Origin: Cupriavidus malaysiensis
GTDB lineage: Bacteria; Pseudomonadota; Gammaproteobacteria; Burkholderiales; Burkholderiaceae
Direction: 5' to 3'
Length of the DNA: 64,000 nucleotides
Assembly: GCF_001854325.1 (NCBI RefSeq)
Contig: NZ_CP017755.1
Span: forward strand, 2,728,001-2,792,000
A program made the position numbers and the translations under genes. Below are positions 17,360 through 25,661 of the stretch, piece by piece. Positions within the stretch are counted from its first letter, which is position 1, and each line of letters begins with the position of its first letter. The notes beneath the pieces were generated by a model that saw only the letters and a list, made by a program, of their open reading frames with translations, was not told where the DNA came from and ran no database searches.

Positions 17360-17584
17360 AGCCGCTGCGCGGCGTGGACTTTCGGCAACGGCGGGATGCT
17401 GCGCACGGCACGCGGCGACGGGCAGACATCATTGTTTGCAATCGGCGGCGCAGCGCGCGGCTACGATCCAGTCCGCTGTGGCAATTCCGCTGATCTGCCG
17501 CAGCTTGCGCCGTCCGCCGCCGCAGCGCGGACGGCGCTTTTCCTTGCCGCCGGGGCCGCACCCCGGCCGGCCGGCGCGGGCGCA

Positions 17585-17621
17585 TAAAAAAACGGCCTGG
17601 AAGCTTGAGGCTTCCAGGCCG
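17585..17621 (-). terminator. Rho-independent terminator of tRNA-Arg
   Basis: Read on the minus strand, a 12-bp stem (CGGCCTGGAAGC with its complement, 5-base loop) is followed by a run of seven T (17585-17592 region on the plus strand is A-rich). It lies about 27 bases past the 3' end of the tRNA, where termination is expected. Confidence 0.88.
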
Positions 17622-17647
17622 TCCATCTGCTACATCCTGAGAATAGG

Positions 17648-17724
17648 TGGCGCGGCTGGCAGGATTCGAACCCACGACCCCTTGGTTCGTAGCCAAGTAC
17701 TCTATCCAACTGAGCTACAGCCGC
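17648..17724 (-). tRNA. tRNA-Arg (anticodon ACG)
   Basis: A 77-base tRNA on the minus strand with encoded CCA. The acceptor stem is GCGGCTG paired with CAGCCGC, the discriminator is G, the D arm has AGCTCAGTTGGATAGAGT, the anticodon stem-loop is CTTGG-CTACGAA-CCAAG, and the T arm has GGTTCGAATCC. The anticodon ACG (A34 normally becomes inosine) reads CGU, CGC and CGA. Confidence 0.97.
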
Positions 17725-17737
17725 ACGCGAGGACGTG

Positions 17738-17765
17738 ACTATAACTGAACCACGGAAAAAGGCAA
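17738..17765 (-). promoter_or_regulatory. Promoter of tRNA-Arg
   Basis: On the minus strand, TTGCCT (17765-17760), a 16-base spacer and TATAGT (17743-17738) give a sigma-70-like promoter about 14 bases before the mature 5' end. It lies in the 3' edge of the RidA-like remnant. Confidence 0.65.
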
Positions 17766-18186
17766 GTACTTTCGTCGATCGCCCTGCGATGCGGTCCGCG
17801 TCGCGGCCGCCGTGGACCCAGGCAGCCGCGACCGCCTTGATCTCGACCAGCAGGTTCGGCCGCGCGAGCGACGCCACGCCGAGGATCGTCCAGGCCGGGA
17901 ATTCGCGCGTGATGCAGCGCGCCTTGATCTCCCGGAACGCGCCGAGCTGTTCGTCGATCCGGACGTGGTAGGAGACCAGCTCGACCAGGACCTCGAAACC
18001 CAGCCCCTCGTGGACCAGGACCGCACCCAGGCGCCGGAAGGCGAGCTCGATCTGCTCCTCCACGCTATCGGGCACCGTGCCGTCCGGGCGGATGCCGACC
18101 TGGCCGGAGATGAAGACAAGGCCGCCGGCAGTGCGCCGGAACGGGGCGGGTCCCCGTGCCCCGGGAGGCCCGACATCGGCGATAAT
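17739..18186 (-). pseudogene. RidA (YjgF/YER057c/UK114) family remnant
   Basis: The minus-strand frame encodes recognisable RidA sequence: GGLVFISGQVGIRPDG, then EEQIELAFRRLGAVL, FEVLVELVSYHVRI and ARPNLLVEIKAVAA. RidA proteins hydrolyse reactive enamine/imine intermediates. The frame has no ATG, GTG or TTG before the conserved GQVG region; the first one, GTG at 18075, would cut off that region. At the other end no stop occurs until 17461, so the frame would run through the tRNA gene. An ATG at about 18177 lies in another frame. A decayed or frameshifted gene fits best. A non-standard start plus sequencing error is the alternative. The boundaries given are approximate. Confidence 0.55.
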
Positions 18187-18257
18187 CTGGGCCGCACCGG
18201 CATGGCAGCGTATCGAACGACCATGCCAGTATCGAGCATTCGAATCGGGAGGACGCC

Positions 18258-18917
18258 ATGCGTGACATCATCGACGGCTTTCTGCGCTTCCAGCGCGAGG
18301 TCTATCCGCAACGGGTCGAGCTGTTCAAACAGCTCGCCACGACACAGAACCCAAAGGCACTGTTCGTCACCTGTTCGGATAGCCGCGTCGTGCCTGAGCT
18401 GCTCACCCAGCGCGAGCCGGGCGAGCTGTTCGTGATCCGCAACGCGGGCAACATCGTGCCGTCGTACGGCCCGGAGCCCGGTGGCGTGTCGGCCACCGTC
18501 GAGTACGCGGTGGCGGTGCTGGGCGTGCGCGATATCGTGATCTGCGGGCATTCGGACTGTGGCGCGATGGGCGCGATCTCGCGCTGCACCTGCCTTGACC
18601 ACCTGCCGGCGGTGGCGAACTGGCTGCGCCACTCCGATGCGGCCAAAGCCATCAATGCGGCCCATCAGTTCGATACGCCTCGCGCCAAGCTCGATGGCCT
18701 CGTGCGTGAGAACGTGATCGCGCAACTGGCCAACCTGCGCACCCATCCATCGGTGGCGCTGGCGCTCGAACAGGGACGCATGAGCCTGCACGGCTGGGTC
18801 TACGATATCGAGACCGGCAGCATCGATGCGCTCGATGGCAAGACGCGCCGTTTCGTACCGCTCGCCGAGTCGCCGACCACCGTTGCCGTGTCTTCGCGCA
18901 ACCGCGGACAGGTGTGA
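18258..18917 (+). CDS. Beta-class carbonic anhydrase
   Basis: A 219-residue zinc enzyme interconverting CO2 and bicarbonate. Zinc ligands and catalytic dyad are visible: C39-x-D41-x-R43 (CSDSR), H98 and C101 (HSDC). [11 protein letters not shown] and [16 protein letters not shown] are also family-typical. The length matches bacterial beta enzymes. The ATG at 18258 follows a GGGAGGA ribosome site. It may feed bicarbonate to carboxylases, but the neighbours give no specific role. A 9-bp-stem hairpin lies about 40 bases downstream. Confidence 0.94.
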   Translation: MRDIIDGFLRFQREVYPQRVELFKQLATTQNPKALFVTCSDSRVVPELLTQREPGELFVIRNAGNIVPSYGPEPGGVSATVEYAVAVLGVRDIVICGHSDCGAMGAISRCTCLDHLPAVANWLRHSDAAKAINAAHQFDTPRAKLDGLVRENVIAQLANLRTHPSVALALEQGRMSLHGWVYDIETGSIDALDGKTRRFVPLAESPTTVAVSSRNRGQV

Positions 18918-18955
18918 CAGCCTTCCCGCCCGGGAACAGGAGACCTGCGCCTGCA

Positions 18956-18975
18956 GCCGTCTCGCACGAGACGGC
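18956..18975 (+). terminator. Hairpin downstream of carbonic anhydrase
   Basis: A perfect 9-bp stem, GCCGTCTCG / CGAGACGGC, with a two-base loop. No T-run follows, so it may act as an RNA 3'-end stabiliser or a weak terminator. Confidence 0.4.
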
Positions 18976-19114
18976 ATCCGCTTCAGCAGCCGTTCCCGCT
19001 TCAGCGCCCCCGCGGTGACGGGCACCGCGGCCCCGCCGCTTTCCGCGTAAGATGGAGCGCTTCGGCCACGGCGCCGCCTCGGGCCGCCGGCCTCCGCCAC
19101 CCACCGGAAGCGCG

Positions 19115-19693
19115 ATGAACCCGACCGCCCCCATGCCGCAGGAAGCGCCGCAGGAAATCGTCACCAGCATCATCGTCCATGACGTCGCGCCCGACGCCGT
19201 CGCGCAGTACGAGGCGTGGCTGGCGGACATCCGCGCCGCCTCGTCGAAATTCCCCGGCTACCTGAGCACCGACGTGATCCGTCCGGCCGGCGGCAGCCGC
19301 GAGTACGCGACCATCGTCCGCTTCGCCGACTTCCACAGCCTCAGCGCCTGGATGGAATCCGATGAGCGCCGCCGGCACATCGCCGACATGGGCCCCGCGC
19401 TGCGGCAGGGCGACCGCTACGAGATCAAGACCGGGCTCGATTTCTGGTTCACGCCGAAACACGCGCCGGTCAAGGTCCCGACCGCGTGGAAGCAGTGGCT
19501 CGTCACCTGGAGCGCCATCCTGCCGCTGAGCATCGTCGTGCCATGGGGCGTCCTGCCGCTGCTCGGGCAGCTCGGCTTCGACCACGACGCCTTCGTGAAC
19601 AAGGCGGCCGTGACCGCGGCCATCGTGTTCCTGATGGTCTATGTGGTCATGCCGCGCTATACGCGGCTCGTCGCGCCCTGGCTGTTCAAGTAA
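19115..19693 (+). CDS. Antibiotic-biosynthesis-monooxygenase (ABM) domain membrane protein
   Basis: A 192-residue protein. Residues about 10-105 form an ABM ferredoxin-like domain (SIIVHDVAPDAVAQYEAWL, then YATIVRFADFHSLSAWMES). Two hydrophobic helices follow at about 130-150 and 163-182, giving a membrane-anchored protein as in COG3224. Soluble ABM proteins can be cofactor-free oxygenases or haem/quinone-handling proteins; the role of this anchored form is not established. The ATG at 19115 follows a CGGAAG site. It converges with the FAD monooxygenase gene, with 43 bases between them. Confidence 0.83.
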   Translation: MNPTAPMPQEAPQEIVTSIIVHDVAPDAVAQYEAWLADIRAASSKFPGYLSTDVIRPAGGSREYATIVRFADFHSLSAWMESDERRRHIADMGPALRQGDRYEIKTGLDFWFTPKHAPVKVPTAWKQWLVTWSAILPLSIVVPWGVLPLLGQLGFDHDAFVNKAAVTAAIVFLMVYVVMPRYTRLVAPWLFK

Positions 19694-19736
19694 GCGGCGC
19701 GCGGCGGGCCGAGCCGGCCGGCCCCGGCACCCGCGC

Positions 19737-20939
19737 TCAGACAGCACCGGCCGTGGCGGCCCCGTGGAACAACAGCAGGTTGCCGGTCTCGGTACCCTGG
19801 CGCCGCAAGGCCTTCCCATACGCGACCTGGGCCGGCTCCCAGCGCGCCAGCGCCGCGGCGATATCGGCCGGCGCAGATTGCAGCGCATCCGCCAGCGCCA
19901 GCGCATTGGCCGCCGCCTTGGACGTGCTGGCCGCCGTATGCGGACGCGGGATCGAGCCGGCGTCGCCCAGGATCGCGATGCGGCCGGACACCATGTGTTC
20001 GGAAGCCAGGTCCCGGATGGCCTGCGCGAACGGCTGCTCCGTCGCCGCGACGATCGCGCGGAAGGGCTCGGGCAGCAGGGCCTCGGCATCCTGCTGGAGA
20101 TGGGCGAGCCAGCGCTCGTCGAGCAGGCCCTCCGGCACCGAGTAGCCGCGCGCCTTGCCATTGCGGTCGGTCATCACCGCAGCGAGCATGCGTGCGTCCG
20201 CGACGCGGTACCAGACCCAGTTGTAGAAGCGGTGGCCAGGGCGCGTGTCGTTGTGCTCGCCCGGCACCAGATAACCGAGGATGTGCGAGCCCCGGTTGTT
20301 GGCGAAGCCGAAATCGCCGGCCAGCATCTGGCGTGTCGACTCCGGCATGCGGGACTCCGGGACCAGCCCGCGCCAGGCCAGGTAGCCGGCATACGAGGGC
20401 CGCGCTTCGGGCCAGATCTGCTGGCGCACGGTCGAGTTGCCGCCGTCGGCGCCGATCAGCAGGTCGCCGGTCTCGACGCTGCCGTCGGCAAAGCGGGCGG
20501 TGACGGTGCCGGCCGCCGCATCCTGCTCGATGCCGACCAGCGTCCTGCCCTGCTGATAGCCGGCCTCGCCGAAGGCTGCGCGCAGCCGCGAGTAGATCAG
20601 GGACCACGATGTCTGCATCTGGGGCGCGAAGCGCCGGCTGCGCACCGTCCCGTCCGGCTCCAGCACGGTCCGGTAGCGGGAGGCGACGCCCAGCTCGACC
20701 TCGCCGGCATCGATGCCCAGGCGGCGGAACACCTCGATCACCTCGGGCTGCAGCACGATGCCGCCGCCGCGGCTGTCGAGGGCATGCGGCGAGCGCTCGT
20801 AGATGTCGACCTGCCAGCCGATGCGGCGCAGCAGGTTGCCGATGAACAGTCCCCCGAGGGAACCGCCGATGACCAGCGCGCGGCGCGCCGGGGTGTGCTT
20901 GGTATCTATGACAGGCCTCCTTGTTTTGTCGGAGGCCAC
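19737..20939 (-). CDS. FAD-dependent aromatic monooxygenase, 2,6-dihydroxypyridine hydroxylase-like
   Basis: A group A flavin monooxygenase of about 400 residues. Motifs are the FAD loop VIGGSLGGLF, the DG motif LLIGADGGNSTVR and the GD motif AILGDAGSIPRPH. The order and spacing, with YAGYLAWRGLVPE in the middle, resemble 2,6-dihydroxypyridine 3-hydroxylase; this is from memory, not a search. Such enzymes use NAD(P)H and O2 to hydroxylate a ring. The start is uncertain. The longest frame begins with GTG at 20939, but a perfect AAGGAGG sits inside it at 20914-20920 and points at an ATA codon at 20909-20907. It diverges from the MFS gene. Confidence 0.85.
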   Translation of the reverse strand: MASDKTRRPVIDTKHTPARRALVIGGSLGGLFIGNLLRRIGWQVDIYERSPHALDSRGGGIVLQPEVIEVFRRLGIDAGEVELGVASRYRTVLEPDGTVRSRRFAPQMQTSWSLIYSRLRAAFGEAGYQQGRTLVGIEQDAAAGTVTARFADGSVETGDLLIGADGGNSTVRQQIWPEARPSYAGYLAWRGLVPESRMPESTRQMLAGDFGFANNRGSHILGYLVPGEHNDTRPGHRFYNWVWYRVADARMLAAVMTDRNGKARGYSVPEGLLDERWLAHLQQDAEALLPEPFRAIVAATEQPFAQAIRDLASEHMVSGRIAILGDAGSIPRPHTAASTSKAAANALALADALQSAPADIAAALARWEPAQVAYGKALRRQGTETGNLLLFHGAATAGAV

Positions 20940-21318
20940 AGTACGCGCGGCGCGGCCGCGGGAGAATCGCCACGCAGCGCTGCACAGCTTTGCGTCCGGC
21001 GCAACGCCTGCGCTGCGGGCCGGCAGGACGGTGCGGAACCGGCCGCGCCGCGCCGGCGCCAGGCCGGCGGCCCCGCCGCAAGCGCCGCCGCCGGCACTTA
21101 TTGATCAATAGATCATCAACGGACCGCCTGCGGCGCCTCCTGCCCTGGCGCCGGCCGCTTGCCATGGCCGGCGCGCGCCGGCCACCACCCGCAGCGACGT
21201 CCCGACGGCGGCTTTGTGCTGGACGCAACGCTACCTTGCGCTGCGCCCTCATTCCAAGCCCGCCTTGCGCCACCTAAGCTTCGGCACATCCCAACCCCGA
21301 TGCCCGAAACCCGAAGCC
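20940..21318. other. Divergent control region between monooxygenase and MFS genes
   Basis: No gene is seen. It must hold promoters for both divergent genes. Its most structured element is an AT-rich 12-bp palindrome at 21099-21110, in otherwise very GC-rich sequence. Confidence 0.5.
21099..21110. promoter_or_regulatory. Palindrome TATTGATCAATA, possible operator
   Basis: A perfect 12-bp palindrome, followed by GATCATCAA, lies between two divergent genes. Its GATCA core is shared with the 35-bp operator-like element at 28129-28163, so the same TetR protein might bind it, but the match is weak. Confidence 0.4.
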
Positions 21319-22521
21319 ATGGAAACCACGACCTCCTCCCTCCACAGCGGCTCGCACCAGGCGGCCGCGCCGATGTCCCCGGCGCTGATTGCGCTGTTCT
21401 CGCTGTCCGCCGGCGTGCTGGTGGCCAACCTCTATTACGCACAGCCGATCATCGAACTGATCGCACCGGCCATCGGGCTCTCGCCCCAGGGGGCGAGCGT
21501 CATCGTCTCGCTGACCCAGATCGGCTACGCGATCGGCCTGTTCTTCCTGGTGCCGCTCGCCGACCTGCTGGAGAACCGCCGCCTGCTGATGCTCAGCGGC
21601 GCCGCCGCCGCGCTCAGCCTGGTCGGCGCCGCGCTGTCGTCGCAACCGGGCTGGTTCCTGCTCGTCTCGCTGCTGCTCGGCCTCAGTTCCGTCAGCGTGC
21701 AGATCCTGATCCCGCTGGCCGCGCACCTTGCCCCCGAGGCGCTGCGCGGGCGCACCGTCGGCACGATCATGGGCGGCCTGCTCTCCGGCATCCTGCTGTC
21801 GCGGCCGCTGTCGAGCATGCTGGCGCAGTTCTTCGGCTGGCGCGCCGTGTTCTTCTCGGCGGCCGCGATGACGCTGGCCACCGTCGCCATCATCGCCATG
21901 ACCCTGCCGCGCCGCGTGCCGCAGCATCGTGCCAGCTACGCCAGCCTGATCGCCTCGCTCTGGCACCTGCTCGCCCGCTACCCGGTGCTGCGCCAGCGCG
22001 CGCTCTACCAGGGCCTGCTGTTCGCCGCCTTCAGCCTGTTCTGGACCGCCGTGCCGCTGGAGCTGGCCAGCCGCCAGGGCCTGTCGCAATCGCAGATCGG
22101 CATCTTCGCCCTGGTCGGCGCGCTGGGCGCCATCGCCGCGCCGATCGCCGGCCGTCTTGCCGATGCCGGCCATACCCGCCTGGCCTCGTTCGGCGCCATG
22201 GTCGCCGCCGCCGCCAGCTTCCTGCCCGGCCTGGCCGCAGGGCACGCCGCGCTGTACGGCCTCGCGCTGACCGGCATCGTGCTCGACTTCGCCGTGCAGA
22301 TGAACATGGTGCTGGGCCAGCGCGCGATTTACGCGCTCGATGCCGCCAGCCGCGCACGGCTCAATGCGCTGTACATGACGTCGATCTTCGCCGGTGGCGC
22401 GCTCGGATCGGCAGTCGCCAGCACGCTGTATGCCCACGCCGGCTGGCATGGCGTGATCGCCGCCGGCAGCGGCCTGGCCCTGGTATCGCTCGCCGCGCTG
22501 GCACTGGCCCCGCGCCGCTGA
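21319..22521 (+). CDS. MFS transporter
   Basis: A 400-residue, 12-helix major facilitator protein. The N-terminal half has the pattern LYYAQPIIELIAPAIGLS and the loop-2/3 region VPLADLLENRRLLMLSG, corresponding to the family D-x-x-x-x-R-R motif. The ATG at 21319 is chosen because the hydrophobic core begins about 20 residues later; upstream frame is not membrane-like. It starts divergently from the FAD monooxygenase and lies 46 bases before the OYE gene, so it may import the substrate of this locus or export a product. Confidence 0.88.
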   Translation: METTTSSLHSGSHQAAAPMSPALIALFSLSAGVLVANLYYAQPIIELIAPAIGLSPQGASVIVSLTQIGYAIGLFFLVPLADLLENRRLLMLSGAAAALSLVGAALSSQPGWFLLVSLLLGLSSVSVQILIPLAAHLAPEALRGRTVGTIMGGLLSGILLSRPLSSMLAQFFGWRAVFFSAAAMTLATVAIIAMTLPRRVPQHRASYASLIASLWHLLARYPVLRQRALYQGLLFAAFSLFWTAVPLELASRQGLSQSQIGIFALVGALGAIAAPIAGRLADAGHTRLASFGAMVAAAASFLPGLAAGHAALYGLALTGIVLDFAVQMNMVLGQRAIYALDAASRARLNALYMTSIFAGGALGSAVASTLYAHAGWHGVIAAGSGLALVSLAALALAPRR

Positions 22522-22567
22522 TTCGGCCCGTTCCCCGATAACGCTCACGACCGGAGGTATCCCTGTC

Positions 22568-23698
22568 ATGGACTCCCGACTCTTTTCCCCCATCTCCATC
22601 GGCCCGCTCCAGCTCGACCACCGCGTCGTCATGGCACCGCTGACGCGCTCCCGCGCCGGACAACCGGGCAATGTGCCCACCGCGCTGAACGCCGAGTACT
22701 ACCGCCAGCGTGCCTCTGCCGCGCTGATCATCTCGGAGGCCGCGCAGATCTCCCAGCAGGGCCAGGGCTATGCCTGGACGCCCGGCATCCATACCGAGGC
22801 GCAGATCGCCGGCTGGTCCGCCGTGGCGGATGCCGTGCACGCCGCCGGCGGGCGCATGTTCCTCCAGCTCTGGCACGTGGGACGCGTGTCCCACCCCGTC
22901 TTCCAGCCCGGTGGCGCCCTGCCGGTGGCGCCCAGCGCGCTGCCCGTGCCGGGCAAGACCTTCATCCTCGACGAACACGGCCGTGGCGTCTGGGGAGAGA
23001 TCCCGGTGCCGCAGCCGCTGAGCGTCGAAGGGATCGCCGCCATCGTCGCGGACTACCGCCAGGCCGCGCGCAACGCCATCGAGGCCGGCATGGACGGCGT
23101 GGAAATCCATGCGGGCAACGGCTACCTGCTGGACCAGTTCATCAACTCGGCAAGCAACCAGCGCACCGACCGATATGGCGGCAGCATCGAGAACCGTGCC
23201 CGGCTCCTGCTGGAGGTGGTGGACGCGGTCGCCGCCGAAATCGGCGCCGCGCGCGTGGGCGTGCGCCTGACGCCGATGGGCCGCTTCATGGGCATGGACG
23301 ACGAGACGCCCGAGGCCACCTTCGTCCATATCGCGCGGCGCCTGAACCAGTGGCCGCTGGCCTACCTGCACCTGGTCGAGCCCGCCATGGTGGGCACCGT
23401 CAAGGACGAGGCCACGGACCCGCGCTGGGACCGCATGATCCGCATGATGCGCGACACCTACCAGGGCGTGCTGATGCTGGCCGGCGGCTACGACGGCCCG
23501 TCCGCGGAGAAGGCGCTCGCCGAGGGCCGCGCCGACCTGATCGCCTTCGGCCGGCCCTTCATCGCCAACCCCGACCTGCCGCTGCGCCTGCGCACCTCGG
23601 CGCCGCTGAACCAGCCGGATCCGGCCTCGTTCTTCGGCGGCGACGCAGCCGGCTACACCGACTACGCGCCGCTGCCCGACTACGCGCCGCTGCGGTAA
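22568..23698 (+). CDS. Old Yellow Enzyme-family alkene reductase
   Basis: A 376-residue FMN enzyme of the NemA/OYE type. Seen are VVMAPLTRSRA at the N terminus, LQLWHVGRVSHP, the substrate-binding HAGNGYLLDQF (His and Asn), and SNQRTDRYGGSIENRARLL. These enzymes reduce activated C=C bonds, nitro groups or N-heteroaromatic ring bonds with NAD(P)H. It follows the MFS gene by 46 bases and has a GGAGG site. It could reduce a ring or unsaturated intermediate of the catabolic locus; this is inference. Confidence 0.92.
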   Translation: MDSRLFSPISIGPLQLDHRVVMAPLTRSRAGQPGNVPTALNAEYYRQRASAALIISEAAQISQQGQGYAWTPGIHTEAQIAGWSAVADAVHAAGGRMFLQLWHVGRVSHPVFQPGGALPVAPSALPVPGKTFILDEHGRGVWGEIPVPQPLSVEGIAAIVADYRQAARNAIEAGMDGVEIHAGNGYLLDQFINSASNQRTDRYGGSIENRARLLLEVVDAVAAEIGAARVGVRLTPMGRFMGMDDETPEATFVHIARRLNQWPLAYLHLVEPAMVGTVKDEATDPRWDRMIRMMRDTYQGVLMLAGGYDGPSAEKALAEGRADLIAFGRPFIANPDLPLRLRTSAPLNQPDPASFFGGDAAGYTDYAPLPDYAPLR

Positions 23699-23880
23699 GC
23701 GACAGACGGTCACGTACCGGGCGCCCTGCGCGCCCGGCCTAACACCTTCGTCTGGTGCGGTCACGACCATTCCGCAATGGCTGCGGTCCGCGCCGCCTCC
23801 TACACTGCCGAAATCGGCCAGCCCGGGCATGCCGCCCACCGACGCCGGTGCCACGCACCGGAAGCCAAGGAGATTTCCCC

Positions 23881-25176
23881 ATGCCCTCTCGACGCCAATG
23901 GTGGATGCTGATCTGCGCCATCGTCCTGGCAGGAGGCGGCCTCGCGCTGTACCTGATGCTGGAGCGGGAGATCGCCCCCGTCCAGCCGCCGGCACCGGAA
24001 TCATTCGAGCGCGCGCAGGTACTGCGCGGCGCCCGCGTGGCGGCGCTGGGCGATTGCGCGGTCTGCCACACCGCGCCCGGCGGCCAGCCCTATGCCGGCG
24101 GCCTGCCGCTGCGCACGCCGTTCGGCACCATCTATTCGACCAACATCACGCCCGATCCCGAGACCGGCATCGGCACCTGGTCGCTGGCGGCCTTCACGCG
24201 GGCCCTGCGGCGCGGCATCGCGCGCGACGGCCATCAGCTTTATCCCGCCTTCCCGTATGTCCACTACACGCGCATGTCCGACGACGACATCGCCGCGGCC
24301 TACGCTTACCTGATGCGGCGCGACCCGGTATCCGCCGCCGCGCCGCGCAACGACCTGATCTTCCCGCTCGGCTTCCGGCCGCTGGTGGCGTTCTGGAACG
24401 TGCTGTTCCTCCGCCCCGGAGCGCAAGCGCCCGACAGCGCCCGCAGCGCGCAATGGAACCGCGGCCGCGAACTCGTCAACGGCCTCGGCCATTGCGCGGC
24501 TTGCCATTCTCCGCTGAACCTCATCGGCGGCGAGAAGTCCGGCCAGGCCTTCGCCGGCAACCTCATCGACGGCTGGGAGGCACCTTCGCTGCTCCACCTC
24601 GCCAACGGCGCCGTGCCGTGGACCGAGGCACAGCTCGCCACCTACCTGCGCACGGGCATCTCGGGCGCACACGGCGCGGCGGCGGGCCCGATGCTGCCGG
24701 TCACGCAGGAACTGGCCACGGTGCCTGCATCCGACGTGGAGGCCATGGCCACCTATCTGTTCTCGCTGCAGCAGCCCGCGCCCGACGACCGCGAGCGGCC
24801 GCGCGACACCGCCGGCGCCCCGGTCCCGGGCGATGCCGATGCCGTGCAGCGCGGCCGGGTCCTGTTCGCCGGAGCCTGTGCCTCATGCCACGGCGAGCGC
24901 TCGCCCATGCAATCGCTCGGCAAGCGGCCGAGCCTCGCCACCAGCAGCGCGCTCCACTCGGCCAGCCCGCGCAATGCCATCCAGATGATCCTGTACGGCG
25001 TGCCATGGCAGGGCGAGCAGGCGCTCCACTACATGCCGCCGTTCCAGCAGGTGCTGGACGACAGCCAGGTCGCCGACCTGGCGGCCTATCTGCGCGCCGC
25101 CTACGCCGGGCGGCGGCCATGGGACGGCGTGCCAGCCACCGTCAGCAGCATCCGCAAGGGAGTGATGTCGCAATGA
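23881..25176 (+). CDS. Triheme cytochrome c, electron acceptor of the molybdenum hydroxylase
   Basis: A 431-residue protein with an N-terminal membrane anchor or signal (residues about 8-27) and three haem motifs: CAVCH at residue 59, CAACH near 205 and CASCH near 333. It resembles the cytochrome subunits of gluconate/alcohol dehydrogenases and of nicotinate-dehydrogenase-type enzymes. It would pass electrons from the periplasmic dehydrogenase to the respiratory chain. The ATG at 23881 follows an AAGGAGA site. The stop overlaps the start of the [2Fe-2S] gene by four bases. Confidence 0.93.
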   Translation: MPSRRQWWMLICAIVLAGGGLALYLMLEREIAPVQPPAPESFERAQVLRGARVAALGDCAVCHTAPGGQPYAGGLPLRTPFGTIYSTNITPDPETGIGTWSLAAFTRALRRGIARDGHQLYPAFPYVHYTRMSDDDIAAAYAYLMRRDPVSAAAPRNDLIFPLGFRPLVAFWNVLFLRPGAQAPDSARSAQWNRGRELVNGLGHCAACHSPLNLIGGEKSGQAFAGNLIDGWEAPSLLHLANGAVPWTEAQLATYLRTGISGAHGAAAGPMLPVTQELATVPASDVEAMATYLFSLQQPAPDDRERPRDTAGAPVPGDADAVQRGRVLFAGACASCHGERSPMQSLGKRPSLATSSALHSASPRNAIQMILYGVPWQGEQALHYMPPFQQVLDDSQVADLAAYLRAAYAGRRPWDGVPATVSSIRKGVMSQ

Positions 25177-25661
25177 TCACGCTGAGAGTCAACGGCAAGA
25201 GCCACGCGCTCGATATCGATCCGTCCACGCCGCTGCTGTACGCCTTGCGCGACGAGCTCGGGCTGCACGGCGCCAAGTTCGGCTGCGGCCTCGGCCAGTG
25301 CGGAGCCTGCACCGTGCTGGTCGACGACCGGCCGGTCTTCTCCTGCCTGGTCCCTGTGGCCGCACTGGGGCAGCGCGCGGTCCGCACGATCGAAAGCCTG
25401 GGCTCCGCCGAGCGGCCCGGCCCGCTGCAGCAGGCCTTCATCGAACACCAGGCGGCCCAGTGCGGCTACTGCATCGCCGGCATGATCATGCGCGCGCAGG
25501 CGCTGCTCGAAGCGAACGCCCACCCCACCGAAGCGGAGATCCGCGCGCACATGGAACCCAATCTCTGCCGCTGCGGCACCCATATGCGGATCCTGGCGGC
25601 GATCCGCGCGGCCGCCGCCGGCACCCGCGGCGCGGCCAAGGCGGCGGAGGCCACGCGATGA
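25173..25661 (+). CDS. [2Fe-2S] small subunit of xanthine-dehydrogenase-family hydroxylase
   Basis: A 162-residue iron-sulfur subunit with both clusters: a plant-ferredoxin type at C38, C43, C46 and C58 (GCGLGQCGACTVL) and the helical domain at C97, C100, C132 and C134 (CGYC, CRC). It matches small subunits of IorA/NicA-type enzymes. It has no signal peptide, so it must reach the periplasm bound to the large subunit. It overlaps its neighbours on both sides by four bases. Confidence 0.94.
   Translation: MITLRVNGKSHALDIDPSTPLLYALRDELGLHGAKFGCGLGQCGACTVLVDDRPVFSCLVPVAALGQRAVRTIESLGSAERPGPLQQAFIEHQAAQCGYCIAGMIMRAQALLEANAHPTEAEIRAHMEPNLCRCGTHMRILAAIRAAAAGTRGAAKAAEATR

Noticed and set aside
17461..17738. 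C-terminal extension of the RidA-like protein through the tRNA gene
   Set aside because: The tRNA-Arg, its promoter and terminator explain this sequence fully; the extension has no RidA similarity.
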